Of a stretch of 64,000 nt of DNA, positions 35,062-43,917 are shown in pieces (positions within the stretch are counted from its first letter, which is position 1; the number at the start of each line of letters is the position of its first letter). This DNA comes from MSPOR6 sp964652195 (lineage in GTDB: Bacteria; Poribacteria; WGA-4E; WGA-3G): contig CAZZBB010000068.1 in assembly GCA_964652195.1 (NCBI GenBank), forward strand, positions 62,001-126,000, written 5' to 3'. A program made the translations under genes and the position numbers. Below the pieces are notes generated by a model. It worked only from the letters and a program-made list of their open reading frames with translations, ran no database searches and was not told the origin of the DNA.

Positions 35062-36021
35062 GTGAAAACCCTACGTTTTATTCTTGTATGTTGTATATGT
35101 TTGTTGTTAGTGTATCCAGTGTTAGCAGCAGCCCCTGAATCGGAGAAAATTGCTTATGTAAGTTGGCAAAATGGCACCTCGTCAATAGAGTTAATGAATC
35201 CAGATGGTGGAGATCATCAAATCCTTCTCAGACGATCAGAAAAAATAAACCAATTGGCATGGTCACCCGATGGTGAAAAAATACTATTTTGTACTAAACG
35301 AAGTGGAACCCATGATATTTATATTATGGACGCGGATGGTTCAAACGTAAAACCTGTGTTTGAAGAAATGAAGTATAAACGTGAACCAGTATGGTCTCCT
35401 GATGGAAAACAAATTGCTTTTGTAGCATACTCAAAAATTGCTAAAAACTGGAATATCCATATAGCTTCAGCAGATGGACATAATATTGAGCCGACCATCC
35501 AAACACATAGAATGGGGGGAGATCCATCCTGGTCTGCTGATGGTACGAAGATCGCCTATGTCATTTCAAATGTTAAGAAAAGAGAGATATACATATATGA
35601 TCTTGAATCCAATACCAATAGAAGGCTAATTCTTCATAAGCAACCTTGGTTTACACTACCTCGATGGTCACCAAATAGTCAGAAAATTGCTTTTACTTGG
35701 AGTGGGAATGATATAGAGAACGGTATATATATTTCTAATAGTGATGGGACACCTACTAAACTAATAACTCCAACAGAACAAGCAAGAGTTTATTCTTTGG
35801 CATGGGCACCGAATGGGAAACACCTTGTATATAGTAAGTCAGTGAAAGGTATACCTCAAATCTTCACTGTAGATATAGCAACTGGTAAGACTGTGCAGCT
35901 TACTCAGGAGGGGGTTAATATTGATCCTGTGTGGTATGATCCGGGTGCATCATCTCTCTCTGTTAAGCCTGATGAACATTTATTGACATCTACATGGGGT
36001 AAAATTAAAAGACAAGACTAA
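35062..36021 (+). CDS. Secreted TolB-like beta-propeller with C-terminal TWG tail
   Basis: A 319-residue exported protein. A signal peptide (about 1-23, ending VLAAA) precedes six PD40/TolB-type propeller blades, each with a pattern like WSPDGKQIAFVAYS..IHIASADG. Such propellers serve as binding platforms; no catalytic site is visible. The protein ends STWGKIKRQD, with TWG exactly six residues before the end, the same tail as the LamG protein at 25357 and the paralogs at 51807 and 52707. The GTG at 35062 follows TTGGAGGAATCC, a strong ribosome binding site. Its partner is unknown; it is probably a surface protein rather than the Tol-Pal TolB, as no other tol genes are near. Confidence 0.85.
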   Translation: MKTLRFILVCCICLLLVYPVLAAAPESEKIAYVSWQNGTSSIELMNPDGGDHQILLRRSEKINQLAWSPDGEKILFCTKRSGTHDIYIMDADGSNVKPVFEEMKYKREPVWSPDGKQIAFVAYSKIAKNWNIHIASADGHNIEPTIQTHRMGGDPSWSADGTKIAYVISNVKKREIYIYDLESNTNRRLILHKQPWFTLPRWSPNSQKIAFTWSGNDIENGIYISNSDGTPTKLITPTEQARVYSLAWAPNGKHLVYSKSVKGIPQIFTVDIATGKTVQLTQEGVNIDPVWYDPGASSLSVKPDEHLLTSTWGKIKRQD

Positions 36022-36042
36022 ATTGTGCTGTAGCAGAACGTA

Positions 36043-36080
36043 TCTTCTGTGGGAGGGATTCCGATCCCCGATCTTAACTA
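36043..36080. repeat. Copy of the GGATCGGAATCC repeat, opposite orientation
   Basis: TCTTCTGTGGGAGGGATTCC followed by GATCCCCGATCTTAACT is the reverse complement of the copy at 32061-32098 with a few changes. It lies just after the propeller gene. Confidence 0.85.
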
Positions 36081-36164
36081 CAAATTAAAGCCAAAATCCT
36101 TACCCACCCTTAGAATTCAATAAATTTGATTTTAACCCTGTATTGTGATATAATTTAACGATAC

Positions 36165-37268
36165 ATGCTGCAAAGGAGAAGGACAGGAAACACAAAGAGA
36201 CCAATGCCTAAACCTGGGTGTGAACCCACACCAACCAAAGAACACGTCAATGCTTATCTCAATGAAGTCAAAGAAAAAGTAGACGCATGTATCTTTGACT
36301 TTCTTCCCAATACACATGAACATAAGGATATACACCAACTTTATCAGATGATGTTGGACTATCCACGCCGTGCTGGGAAAGGCTTACGTCCTGCTCTGTG
36401 TCTTCTTATCTGTGAAGCGCTTGAAGGCGATGCTAACCGTGCTATAATCACTGCAGCTGCTCTTGAACTGCTACAAAATTGGCTCCTGATTCATGACGAT
36501 ATAGAAGATGGATCTGAACTCCGACGCGGTGAACCTTGTCTACATCAGAAACATGGTATCCCAATGGCTATCAATGTTGGAGATGCTTTACATTGTAAGA
36601 TGTGGGAACTACTCCATCAAAATACTGACATCCTTGGACATAAGCTTTCCTTCCAAATCCTTTCCGAATTCATTCAACTCAGTAATCAAGTTGTTCAAGG
36701 ACAACACATCGAACTCAGTTGGGTACGAAATAATCAGTGGAATTTGAATGAAAACGATTACTTGACGATGTGTATTCAGAAAACCGCTTGGTACACATGT
36801 ATTACACCATGTCGTGTCGGAGCAATTATCGCTGGGGCTTCAAATCAAGAAACCGATGTATTTATTGAGATTGGCAAGTCTTTAGGCATAGCATTCCAAA
36901 TTCAGGACGATGTATTAAATTTGATCGGGGATGTCGGTAGATATGGGAAAGAGATTGCCGGAGACATTAGTGAAGGTAAACGAACACTTGTCCTCATTCA
37001 CCTTTTCAACTCCTGTACATCAAGTGAATCAGATACTGTAACTGAAATTATGGCTCGGTCTCGATCTGAAAAAACAGAAGAAGACATTGCGAAAGTACTG
37101 AAATTAATGCATAAATATAATTCAATCGAATATGCACAACAGCACTCAAAAACTTTACTCAAAGAGGCAGCAGAACTGTTTACTCATAATTTTGGACACC
37201 TACCTGATAATAAAGCAAAAAATCTATTTTTATCACTTATCCATTTTTTCGTTGAACGCGAATATTAG
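36165..37268 (+). CDS. Polyprenyl (geranylgeranyl-type) diphosphate synthase
   Basis: A 367-residue trans-isoprenyl diphosphate synthase, extending an allylic diphosphate by isopentenyl units for lipid or quinone side chains. The first aspartate motif is HDDIEDGSELRRG (about 110-122) and the second is FQIQDDVLNLIGD (about 244-256), with GKEIAGDISEGKRTL following. DDVLN rather than DDxxD at the second site resembles geranylgeranyl diphosphate synthases. The N-terminus is uncertain: 36165 is used here, but an ATG at 36204 begins at MPKPGCEP and fits the family better. It is followed after 18 bases by the LacD-type aldolase. Chain length cannot be predicted. Confidence 0.87.
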   Translation: MLQRRRTGNTKRPMPKPGCEPTPTKEHVNAYLNEVKEKVDACIFDFLPNTHEHKDIHQLYQMMLDYPRRAGKGLRPALCLLICEALEGDANRAIITAAALELLQNWLLIHDDIEDGSELRRGEPCLHQKHGIPMAINVGDALHCKMWELLHQNTDILGHKLSFQILSEFIQLSNQVVQGQHIELSWVRNNQWNLNENDYLTMCIQKTAWYTCITPCRVGAIIAGASNQETDVFIEIGKSLGIAFQIQDDVLNLIGDVGRYGKEIAGDISEGKRTLVLIHLFNSCTSSESDTVTEIMARSRSEKTEEDIAKVLKLMHKYNSIEYAQQHSKTLLKEAAELFTHNFGHLPDNKAKNLFLSLIHFFVEREY

Positions 37269-37286
37269 TAAGGAGAAAACAACTAA

Positions 37287-38354
37287 ATGGCTACTGTTAT
37301 TTCATCTGGAAAATTGAGAGGAATAATGAAACTTGCAGATGTAAGTGGAAAATTCAAAATGATGGCTATCGACCAACGAGGATCAATGGTCACAAAACTT
37401 TCAGAAGTTCTCAATATTGAAAAAACAGATGTAAAATACCAAGATGTTGCAGCAATTAAAACTTTAATCACAAGACTACTTGCACCTAATTCCACAGCAG
37501 TCTTAACCGATCCAATTTATGGACATCCGTATTCAATCACAGAAATACCAAGGGATGTCGCACTCCTATTAGCTTATGAAGAATCTGGTTATGTTAGTGA
37601 AGGGGTAGGAGAAAATGAACGGTTATCCAATCCTATTGATAATTGGACTATTGCCAAAGCACAACGGGCGGGGGCAGATGCAATCAAACTATTGGCATAT
37701 TATCATCCAGATGCATCAGTACCAGCATTAAAACACCAGCAAGAATTTGTTCGACATGTTGGAGATGAATGCGAAAAACAGGATATTCCATTCCTACTCG
37801 AACTTGTTTGTTATGCATTGGAAGGAACTACAAAAAGTGTTGAATTTGCTAAACAGAAACCTGATTTAGTTATACGCAGCGTCGAAGAATTTACCGATCC
37901 ATCCTATAAAGTTGATATACTTAAATTAGAGTTCCCCGCAGATCTCAAATATACAGAAGAATATAAGGATAGTTCTTTCTATGCTGGGGACACTGCATAT
38001 AGCTTAAGAGAAGTTAAAGAAATCTGTAAAAAGCTTGACGAGGCTTCAACACTCCCGTGGGTAATACTTAGTGCGGGAGTAGATATTGAGGAGTTCATAG
38101 AAAACGTAAAACTCGCAGCAGCAGCAGGTGCAAGTGGATTCTTATGTGGACGTGCAATATGGAAAGATGCTGTGGACTACTTCCCTGATATGGCGGCTGT
38201 AACACAGTTTTTGGAAAACGAGGCAACAACAAATTTCAAAAATGCCAATGCTGCCGCTGAATCCGCTTTACCATGGTTTGACCATAGACATTATGGTGGC
38301 GTAGAAAGCATTCAGCTTGAACATCAATCAGAAAATTGGATTCAAGATTATTAA
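37287..38354 (+). CDS. Class I aldolase, tagatose-1,6-bisphosphate aldolase-like (LacD family)
   Basis: A 355-residue Schiff-base aldolase of the LacD family, splitting a ketose bisphosphate into two triose phosphates. MMAIDQRGSM (about 31) and the catalytic lysine in DILKLEFP (about 213) are present, along with ILSAGVDIEEF (about 257) and GASGFLCGRAIWK (about 284). The length is slightly over the family's usual 325. TAAGGAGA lies upstream of the ATG. It follows the prenyl synthase on the same strand but no lac-type genes are adjacent, so the pathway is unknown; a related sulfosugar or deoxysugar aldolase is the alternative. Confidence 0.88.
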   Translation: MATVISSGKLRGIMKLADVSGKFKMMAIDQRGSMVTKLSEVLNIEKTDVKYQDVAAIKTLITRLLAPNSTAVLTDPIYGHPYSITEIPRDVALLLAYEESGYVSEGVGENERLSNPIDNWTIAKAQRAGADAIKLLAYYHPDASVPALKHQQEFVRHVGDECEKQDIPFLLELVCYALEGTTKSVEFAKQKPDLVIRSVEEFTDPSYKVDILKLEFPADLKYTEEYKDSSFYAGDTAYSLREVKEICKKLDEASTLPWVILSAGVDIEEFIENVKLAAAAGASGFLCGRAIWKDAVDYFPDMAAVTQFLENEATTNFKNANAAAESALPWFDHRHYGGVESIQLEHQSENWIQDY

Positions 38355-38374
38355 GTGAGATTGACTTATAAGTA

Positions 38375-38436
38375 AAAAGGATGGATACACACCAACAATG
38401 AGTTTAACCCACTGTCAGGTTTATCCATCCAAAAAC
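38375..38436. terminator. Terminator with a long loop between convergent genes
   Basis: GGATGGATA (38379-38387) pairs with TATCCATCC (38422-38430) around 34 bases, followed by AAAAA on the right and preceded by AAAAA on the left. It can serve both convergent genes. Confidence 0.6.
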
Positions 38437-38452
38437 TAATTATAAATGGTTG

Positions 38453-38929
38453 TTACTGAATCGCCTCTATTTTATTAATGATCTTTTTTGCGATTGCAAG
38501 GGTAGTTTCAGCAGAAACTTGTCCACCAACTTCTGCAACTAATACAACAATAGTTCCGTGGACAAAAAGCCAATTCGCTCCAGCCTGCCACACCATATCC
38601 CCAAGTTCAGATTCTTCTTTTGGTACGGGTTGATATATTGATTGAAGTCCACCTATTTTGCTAATTGTTTGTGCTGATATACGAACACGACCATTATCTG
38701 CAGCAGTTTGAGCATCATCAGTAGATTCAAATAACCAATAATTCAAGTTGACTTGTTTTGCAGCAGAATTATATAACCACCAACGATCTCGCCAACCGAA
38801 CAAAGCAACCGGTTTAGCAGGTGCTGTTAGTGAATAAAGTTCTTGTGCCGAGGAGTGATACACCGAATACTCAGACAAGTCTGTCTCTGTTAATTGAATT
38901 GCGTCCAAAGATATATTCATAACTTTCAT
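38453..38929 (-). CDS. Conserved-looking cytoplasmic protein of unknown function
   Basis: A 158-residue protein I do not recognise. There is no signal peptide. It has several aromatic clusters (FGWRDRWWLYN near 44 and NYWLFESTDDA near 63), a hydrophobic stretch LFVHGTIVVLVAE (about 123) and a short C-terminal helix. The pattern suggests one small alpha/beta fold. It lies convergent to the aldolase gene with a terminator between, and its promoter region faces the LptF gene. Codon use looks like its neighbours, so I take it as real. Confidence 0.6.
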   Translation of the reverse strand: MKVMNISLDAIQLTETDLSEYSVYHSSAQELYSLTAPAKPVALFGWRDRWWLYNSAAKQVNLNYWLFESTDDAQTAADNGRVRISAQTISKIGGLQSIYQPVPKEESELGDMVWQAGANWLFVHGTIVVLVAEVGGQVSAETTLAIAKKIINKIEAIQ

Positions 38930-39148
38930 GATAACATGTCAACCATACAATTTCTAATAAAAACATAAAATAAAATGAAGAAAATCCGAAAACCTACAAC
39001 TAATATATACAACTAATATATATGATTGTCGTTTAATTCGTTAATATAGATTAGAAATAAAGATAATAAATAAGATTAACTGTATAGTCCAATAAGAATA
39101 AATTATCCATATAAAAAGAATTCTTGATATAACAGAAGCATAAGAAGC

Positions 39149-40351
39149 ATGAAAATAATTTCACGATATTGTCTAAAGGAATTCACACCACCCTTCTTAA
39201 TATCACTGATCTGTTTTACATTTATCATATTATTTGACGAACTTTTTCGTCTTGTAAAACTTTTTGTAAAAAAAGGTGTTAGTCCTTTATATTTATTTGA
39301 ATCATTACTATATGTGATGCCTGCGACGGTTGTCCTCTCAATTCCAATGGCTGTTTTAGTGGCAATTCTTTTGTCTTTAGGACGTATGTCAACTGATAAT
39401 GAAATTACTGCAATGAGGGCACATGGTATTTCATTCAATCAACTTATGATTCCATTATTATGTGTTACAGTGCTTTTAAGTTGTGTTGATTTATTGTTAA
39501 TGGAGTTGGTATTACCTCGAGCTACCCTCGCCTCTGTATCACTTAAACGCGCTATACAAAGACATAATCCTGCTGTAGTTTTAGAAGAAGGGATAGTAAT
39601 GAAAGAGCTTGAATCAGAAGGTAAACTTTGGATGTATGAATCTACTGACGAAAAATCAGAAAGACTACAGAATATAAAAATTTGGGATGAGTATAATAAA
39701 GGACAACCCCGTTATACATTAGCCAAATCTGCAAGTCTTGGCTATGAGGATGGAAATGCAAAGTTAACTCTATACGATGGTGAAACATACGAACCTGATA
39801 CGGATGGATCGGATGGATATAGGATAACACATTTTCAACAGCAACAGATCGCACTTGATTTTAATCGTGATTTAAAAAGATCGGAATATAAAACCCAACA
39901 TCCTCAAACAATGCGGATTGGTGAACTAAAATCACATATTCAAAATATCGAAGATGCGATAAAACGAGAAAGAAAATCTGAAATTGCTGTGAACCGATTA
40001 CGGTATGCAAGAGTCGAATACTATAAGAAATTCGCCCTCCCATTCGCTTGCTTAGCATTCGGATTAATAGGTATACCACTTGGATTCATTGTTAAACATA
40101 ACGGAAGGATGATCGGTTTCGGCATCGGCTTAGGGGTTATTCTGTTGTATTACCTTCTCTTGCAAGTTGGACAAAATACAGGTATGACTGGACGATTCCA
40201 TCCAGCATTAGCTATGTGGTTACCTAATCTTGTCATTGGGGTAATTGGAATTGTATTCACAGCTAATATGCTAACTGAAGGTATATTAAAAACCTGGCGA
40301 AAAAAAGACAGGAAATTACCTATTGTCGTGAATAGAAATGCGGAATCATAA
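39149..40351 (+). CDS. lptF: LptF/LptG-family permease (first of a pair)
   Basis: A 400-residue inner membrane subunit of the lipopolysaccharide export transporter, which with a partner permease, LptB ATPase and LptC lifts lipid from the inner membrane. The N-terminal half has three membrane segments, with the family start ISRYCLKEFTPPFLISLICFTF and the conserved MPATVVLSIPMAVLVAILLSLGRMSTDNEITAMRAHGIS-type stretch. A periplasmic jellyroll domain follows (about 140-270), then three C-terminal segments (PFACLAFGLIGIPLGFIV). The second permease gene starts 21 bases later. Whether this or the next is LptF is my assignment by order and length. Confidence 0.85.
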   Translation: MKIISRYCLKEFTPPFLISLICFTFIILFDELFRLVKLFVKKGVSPLYLFESLLYVMPATVVLSIPMAVLVAILLSLGRMSTDNEITAMRAHGISFNQLMIPLLCVTVLLSCVDLLLMELVLPRATLASVSLKRAIQRHNPAVVLEEGIVMKELESEGKLWMYESTDEKSERLQNIKIWDEYNKGQPRYTLAKSASLGYEDGNAKLTLYDGETYEPDTDGSDGYRITHFQQQQIALDFNRDLKRSEYKTQHPQTMRIGELKSHIQNIEDAIKRERKSEIAVNRLRYARVEYYKKFALPFACLAFGLIGIPLGFIVKHNGRMIGFGIGLGVILLYYLLLQVGQNTGMTGRFHPALAMWLPNLVIGVIGIVFTANMLTEGILKTWRKKDRKLPIVVNRNAES

Positions 40352-40371
40352 GGTAGAATAGGGTATTTGGT

Positions 40372-41433
40372 TTGAAGATAATTGACAAATATCTTATCAG
40401 AGAATATCTTAAATCCTTCTTAATTGGATTCATCTTTTTTAGTGCTCTTGTTATCATAGTCCGTTTATTGGATAAGGATATAAAACACTTTGACGAAGGG
40501 ATTTCATACCTTACAGCAGTAAAAATTGTATTATATCAAGCACCAAGAAGGATAATGGAAATCGTTCCGGTTTCCGGGTTTGTGGCAATCTTTTTTGTGC
40601 TTGGACGGATGGTGAAACGAAATGAATTCGTTGCAATGAAGGCAGGTGGAATAAGTGTATATAGAATTTTAGCACCTGTTATAATTGTAACCCTGCTACT
40701 TTGTATCGGTTTCTCAGTGTTTTATGACCGTTTTGCTTCACCAGCCTACCATGAAGCCAATGTCCTACAGAAAAAAGTTACAAGGAGATTCGGAAGGAAT
40801 CTCCTGTTTAAAGGAAAAGAAAATCGTATATTCTATTCCCACAGTATCAATTTAAAAGAGAAAACTATATACAAACTTACTATTTGGGAATCAGATTCTG
40901 AGGGGGAACTTGAACGGACCATTTATGCCAAACATGCAACATGGACACCTAACCACTGGGAACTCAAAGACGGGAACATACGATTATTTGAAAATAATAC
41001 TGAAGTTGGGTTTGAAACCTTTACGGATATGTCATTAGAACGACACGAAGATCCAGAACGGTTCATAGGAAATAACAAAGATCCCAGAGGTATGACGATT
41101 AGTGAACTGAAAGAGCAGATTGCGTACAAAAAGGATGCTGGACAAATTACGCGCATTGAACAGGTTAAATTACATCATAAAAGAGCGTATCCGTATGCTG
41201 CCGTAGTGGTTGTTTTGTTAGGCGCACCAATTGCCATTCGTTTTGGAAAGGCAGGATTCTTTGCTGGATTAGTCATCGCCTTTTTCCTCGTCTTTATATA
41301 TTGGGCACTTTCTTTTGCTACTTTTGAAGGATTGAGTGAGAATGGAAAACTACACCCATTCTTAGCATGTTGGGGGACAAATATCATTTACGGAATCGTT
41401 GGTTGTATCCTGATGTGGCGTACACCAAAATAG
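40372..41433 (+). CDS. lptG: LptF/LptG-family permease (second of a pair)
   Basis: A 353-residue partner of the preceding permease. It starts with the family sequence IIDKYLIREYLKSFLIGFIFFS, keeps the VSGFVAIFFVLGRMVKRNEFVAMKAGGISVYRI segment of the first half, a periplasmic domain (about 130-260), and membrane segments near 285-345. The start is a TTG at 40372 with AGGGTAT upstream; an alternative start is not obvious. The pair points to an outer membrane of lipopolysaccharide type or at least a related lipid export system. The other Lpt genes are not in the window. Confidence 0.85.
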   Translation: MKIIDKYLIREYLKSFLIGFIFFSALVIIVRLLDKDIKHFDEGISYLTAVKIVLYQAPRRIMEIVPVSGFVAIFFVLGRMVKRNEFVAMKAGGISVYRILAPVIIVTLLLCIGFSVFYDRFASPAYHEANVLQKKVTRRFGRNLLFKGKENRIFYSHSINLKEKTIYKLTIWESDSEGELERTIYAKHATWTPNHWELKDGNIRLFENNTEVGFETFTDMSLERHEDPERFIGNNKDPRGMTISELKEQIAYKKDAGQITRIEQVKLHHKRAYPYAAVVVVLLGAPIAIRFGKAGFFAGLVIAFFLVFIYWALSFATFEGLSENGKLHPFLACWGTNIIYGIVGCILMWRTPK

Positions 41434-41519
41434 TAAAGTTGTTCCATAGATCATTATTTCGAACTGTGAATTACTCCACCCGATAAATTACTCAATATTG
41501 TTCTGTATAATCCTACCGA

Positions 41520-42098
41520 ATGACATCATCAAAAACAGGTAATTTCTTTTTCAAAGTACGTAGTTATACGCCAATTCCTATTATTTTCTTAATGTTCTAT
41601 TTTGCAGATCCAACATGGTATTCCGTTTCTATCGGTTCGTTTTTTATACTATTGGGTGAGTGTATAAGAATGTGGGCGGTTGGTTATGCTGGTGGAACAA
41701 CTCGCGCAACAGCACTCGGGGCTGCACGGGATTTGGTTACAACTGGTCCGTACAGTCATGTCCGTAATCCCTTATATCTTGGTAATTTCATACTAAGTTC
41801 TGGTGTATGTGTTATTGCCAATGTGTTATGGGTCATACCTATTTTGGTTATTGGATATTTCGTACAATATCTACCAATCATCTCAGTTGAAGAGTCCTAT
41901 CTGTTGGACTCCTGTGGATCAGTGTACCAATCTTATTATGACCATGTTCCTCGTTTGTTTCCACAATTACATCCATATCCTACTCGATCATCCCACGACT
42001 TTTCTTGGAAACGAGCGTTAAACAGTGAAAAACGTACATTAACCGCAATTCTCTGTGTAATTTGCCTAATCTATGCAAGGCAATTGATCCCATTCTAA
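41520..42098 (+). CDS. Isoprenylcysteine/phospholipid methyltransferase-like membrane protein
   Basis: A 192-residue integral membrane protein of the ICMT-like methyltransferase family. The C-terminal signature is seen as GPYSHVRNPLYLGNFILSSG (about 80-99, the SAM-site RNP motif) and VEESYL..SCGSVYQSYYDHVPRLFP (about 124-150). Four or five membrane segments are expected. In bacteria such proteins methylate lipids or prenyl groups; the target is unknown. It sits with the lptF/lptG pair and a small membrane protein on the same strand, fitting an envelope-lipid cluster. The start ATG at 41520 lacks a strong ribosome binding site. Confidence 0.8.
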   Translation: MTSSKTGNFFFKVRSYTPIPIIFLMFYFADPTWYSVSIGSFFILLGECIRMWAVGYAGGTTRATALGAARDLVTTGPYSHVRNPLYLGNFILSSGVCVIANVLWVIPILVIGYFVQYLPIISVEESYLLDSCGSVYQSYYDHVPRLFPQLHPYPTRSSHDFSWKRALNSEKRTLTAILCVICLIYARQLIPF

Positions 42099-42182
42099 TA
42101 GAACAATTAACCTTATGATTTCAACGATATTGGACATTTAATTTGCGTTTATCTCGTAATAGTTTTAGAATATATTTATATC

Positions 42183-42210
42183 CCACAAACTGGTAGTTGT
42201 ATCTTTTTGA
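42183..42210. repeat. Degenerate copy of the CATAAACT..CAGTTTG repeat
   Basis: CCACAAACTGGTAGTTGTAT followed by CTTTTTGACG resembles the copies at 17714 and 26217. Confidence 0.5.
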
Positions 42211-42271
42211 CGAATTCTATACATGAATTCGGTTCAACTCCACAGCAGAAAACACCATCACTGGATATACA

Positions 42272-42952
42272 ATGATTATTACTTATCTGAGAAACCATAT
42301 ATTCAAAAAACAGAATACATGGTTTAGTCATTCCTCAGACCCCTCAATTTGTCTTATAATGGTGTTTCTATCGGGATATTATATACATTCGAAATATGCT
42401 ATACTTTTAGGAATTGTCTTTGTTTTATTAGGTTTACATTTGATTACATTAAGCTTTTCCACGTTATCAGGTGACAGCATATCCAAACAATCACGCCTAT
42501 TGAATTCTACTATGATAGTATCAGGGTGTTGCATTGTGTTTTTAGGTATAGTGACGAGTGTTCAAATATTTCCTAAACCTTACTGGATATCCCTATTGAG
42601 TATGGTCTTATTCAGTATCGCATTCTTAGCTTGTCTGAAAGTTTTTATGAATGAAAGTCCAATAATAAAAACCCGTGGAGTTAAATTGGGGGTAACGATC
42701 TCTTCTGTAGTAGGAGTATATTCCTTAGGTTGGTACACATATCTACTTTTAAATGAAGTTGTATATGAAAAGACGATTAATACACCAGGTCCTCAATTTA
42801 TACCCTTGGTGTTTGTCAGTGGAATTGCAATCACTGCATGGTCAATGTTAATTATGCCAAAAGATCAGAAGAAAAGTTCCATAGTTCCAATCTATATAAT
42901 TTATGGTGTTCTTATGACAGGGATGGGTATAATCGGAATCATCTTTATATAA
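42272..42952 (+). CDS. Multi-spanning membrane protein of unknown function
   Basis: A 226-residue hydrophobic protein with about seven membrane segments (for example ICLIMVFLSGYYI, YAILLGIVFVLLGLHLITL, WISLLSMVLFSIAFLACL and a final GVLMTGMGIIGIIFI). I do not recognise the family. It follows the methyltransferase-like gene after about 170 bases that hold a copy of the AAACT..AGTTT repeat, so cotranscription is unsure. A strong hairpin terminator follows. No catalytic motif is visible. Confidence 0.6.
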   Translation: MIITYLRNHIFKKQNTWFSHSSDPSICLIMVFLSGYYIHSKYAILLGIVFVLLGLHLITLSFSTLSGDSISKQSRLLNSTMIVSGCCIVFLGIVTSVQIFPKPYWISLLSMVLFSIAFLACLKVFMNESPIIKTRGVKLGVTISSVVGVYSLGWYTYLLLNEVVYEKTINTPGPQFIPLVFVSGIAITAWSMLIMPKDQKKSSIVPIYIIYGVLMTGMGIIGIIFI

Positions 42953-42990
42953 CCAGTACATATATTGATAGTGTTATACAATTAAATAGA

Positions 42991-43038
42991 ACACCTCTAT
43001 CATAGTATCTATGCTTAGAAATTCTATGATAGAGGTGT
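42991..43038. terminator. Bidirectional hairpin terminator
   Basis: ACACCTCTATCATAG (42991-43005) and CTATGATAGAGGTGT (43024-43038) form a perfect 15-base stem with an 18-base loop, between the convergent membrane-protein and rhodanese genes. T-rich sequence follows on the minus strand. Confidence 0.8.
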
Positions 43039-43056
43039 ATCTCACAGTAACTGTAT

Positions 43057-43890
43057 CTATTCGCCAGGTATTTCAACCGGCAAGTCCAGCCGGTCTCCCC
43101 ACTCTTTCCAAGAACCTATATAGTTGGCAACTTTTGGATAACCCAAGAGACGCAAAGCTAAATAGGACTGGGAAGAACGGTATCCACCTTGTCAGTAACA
43201 CATCACCTGTTTTTCAGGTGTCACACCTACATCTTCATACATCTGGCGTAGTTCATCTGCAGGTTTGAATGCACCGTTTTCATCAAGATTATTTAACCAT
43301 TCAATATGTACAGACCCAGGAATAGCCCCCGGACGCTCAGCACGAGCAACTCTCCCATAATGTTCATCATCCGTTCTGGTATCCAGAGCGACAAAATCCT
43401 CTCGGTTAAGCAAATCATTAATCCCATCTGCATCCAGGTGTGTACTCGGTTTGGCATTGATAGGAAATTCTGACACTTCAGGCGGTTCAACCCCTTCTAA
43501 ACAAACCTGACCATCAGCAACCACCCATGCTTTGAATCCTCCGTCAAGTAACTTTGTGTTAGGGTGACCTAAATATTCGCAGAACCAAAATCCGCGTGAT
43601 GCACGTGTACCGGATATATCCTCATACCAAATGATCGTTTTGGATGAATCAATTCCTCTTTGTTGGAATAAATATGCGATCATCCACATAAAAGTGTCAA
43701 ACATCTCTTTCCTTGTATCAATTAGACTCAAACCAAAAAGATCGAGGTGTAGTGCACCAGGTATATGTCCCATAATATATTCATGTGTAGGTCGCGTATC
43801 TACAATACAGAGTGATTCATCATCTATATCCTTTATTAATGCCTCTGCAGAAACTACAAGTTCAGGGTTTGTATACCCTTTATCCCCCAT
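43057..43890 (-). CDS. Two-domain sulfurtransferase (rhodanese) with in-frame TGA at the catalytic cysteine position
   Basis: A two-domain rhodanese that moves sulfur from a donor to an acceptor such as cyanide or a thiol. Reading from ATG at 43890 (AAGGGA upstream) gives 232 residues, then TGA at 43192-43194, then 44 residues in the same frame to TAG at 43057-43059. The sequence after the TGA (QGGYRSSQSYLALRLLGYP, then GSWKEWGDRLDLP) is the normal end of the family, and total length (277) is normal. The TGA sits exactly where the loop cysteine of C-x-G-G-Y-R should be (residue 233). That is the expected place for selenocysteine. A point mutation in a dead gene is the alternative. The N-terminal rhodanese domain has no cysteine in its loop, as is usual. 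Confidence 0.8.
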
Positions 43891-43917
43891 TTAATCCCTT
43901 CTTTCAGGTATATTATA

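Noticed and set aside
35062..36021. TolB of the Tol-Pal system
   Set aside because: No tolQ, tolR, tolA or pal neighbours, and the protein ends in the TWG tail shared with unrelated surface proteins.
43192..43194. TGA as a general sense codon in this organism
   Set aside because: Other genes here end with TGA at natural places (for example the methyltransferase at 58848-58850), so TGA is a normal stop; only the rhodanese case fits recoding.
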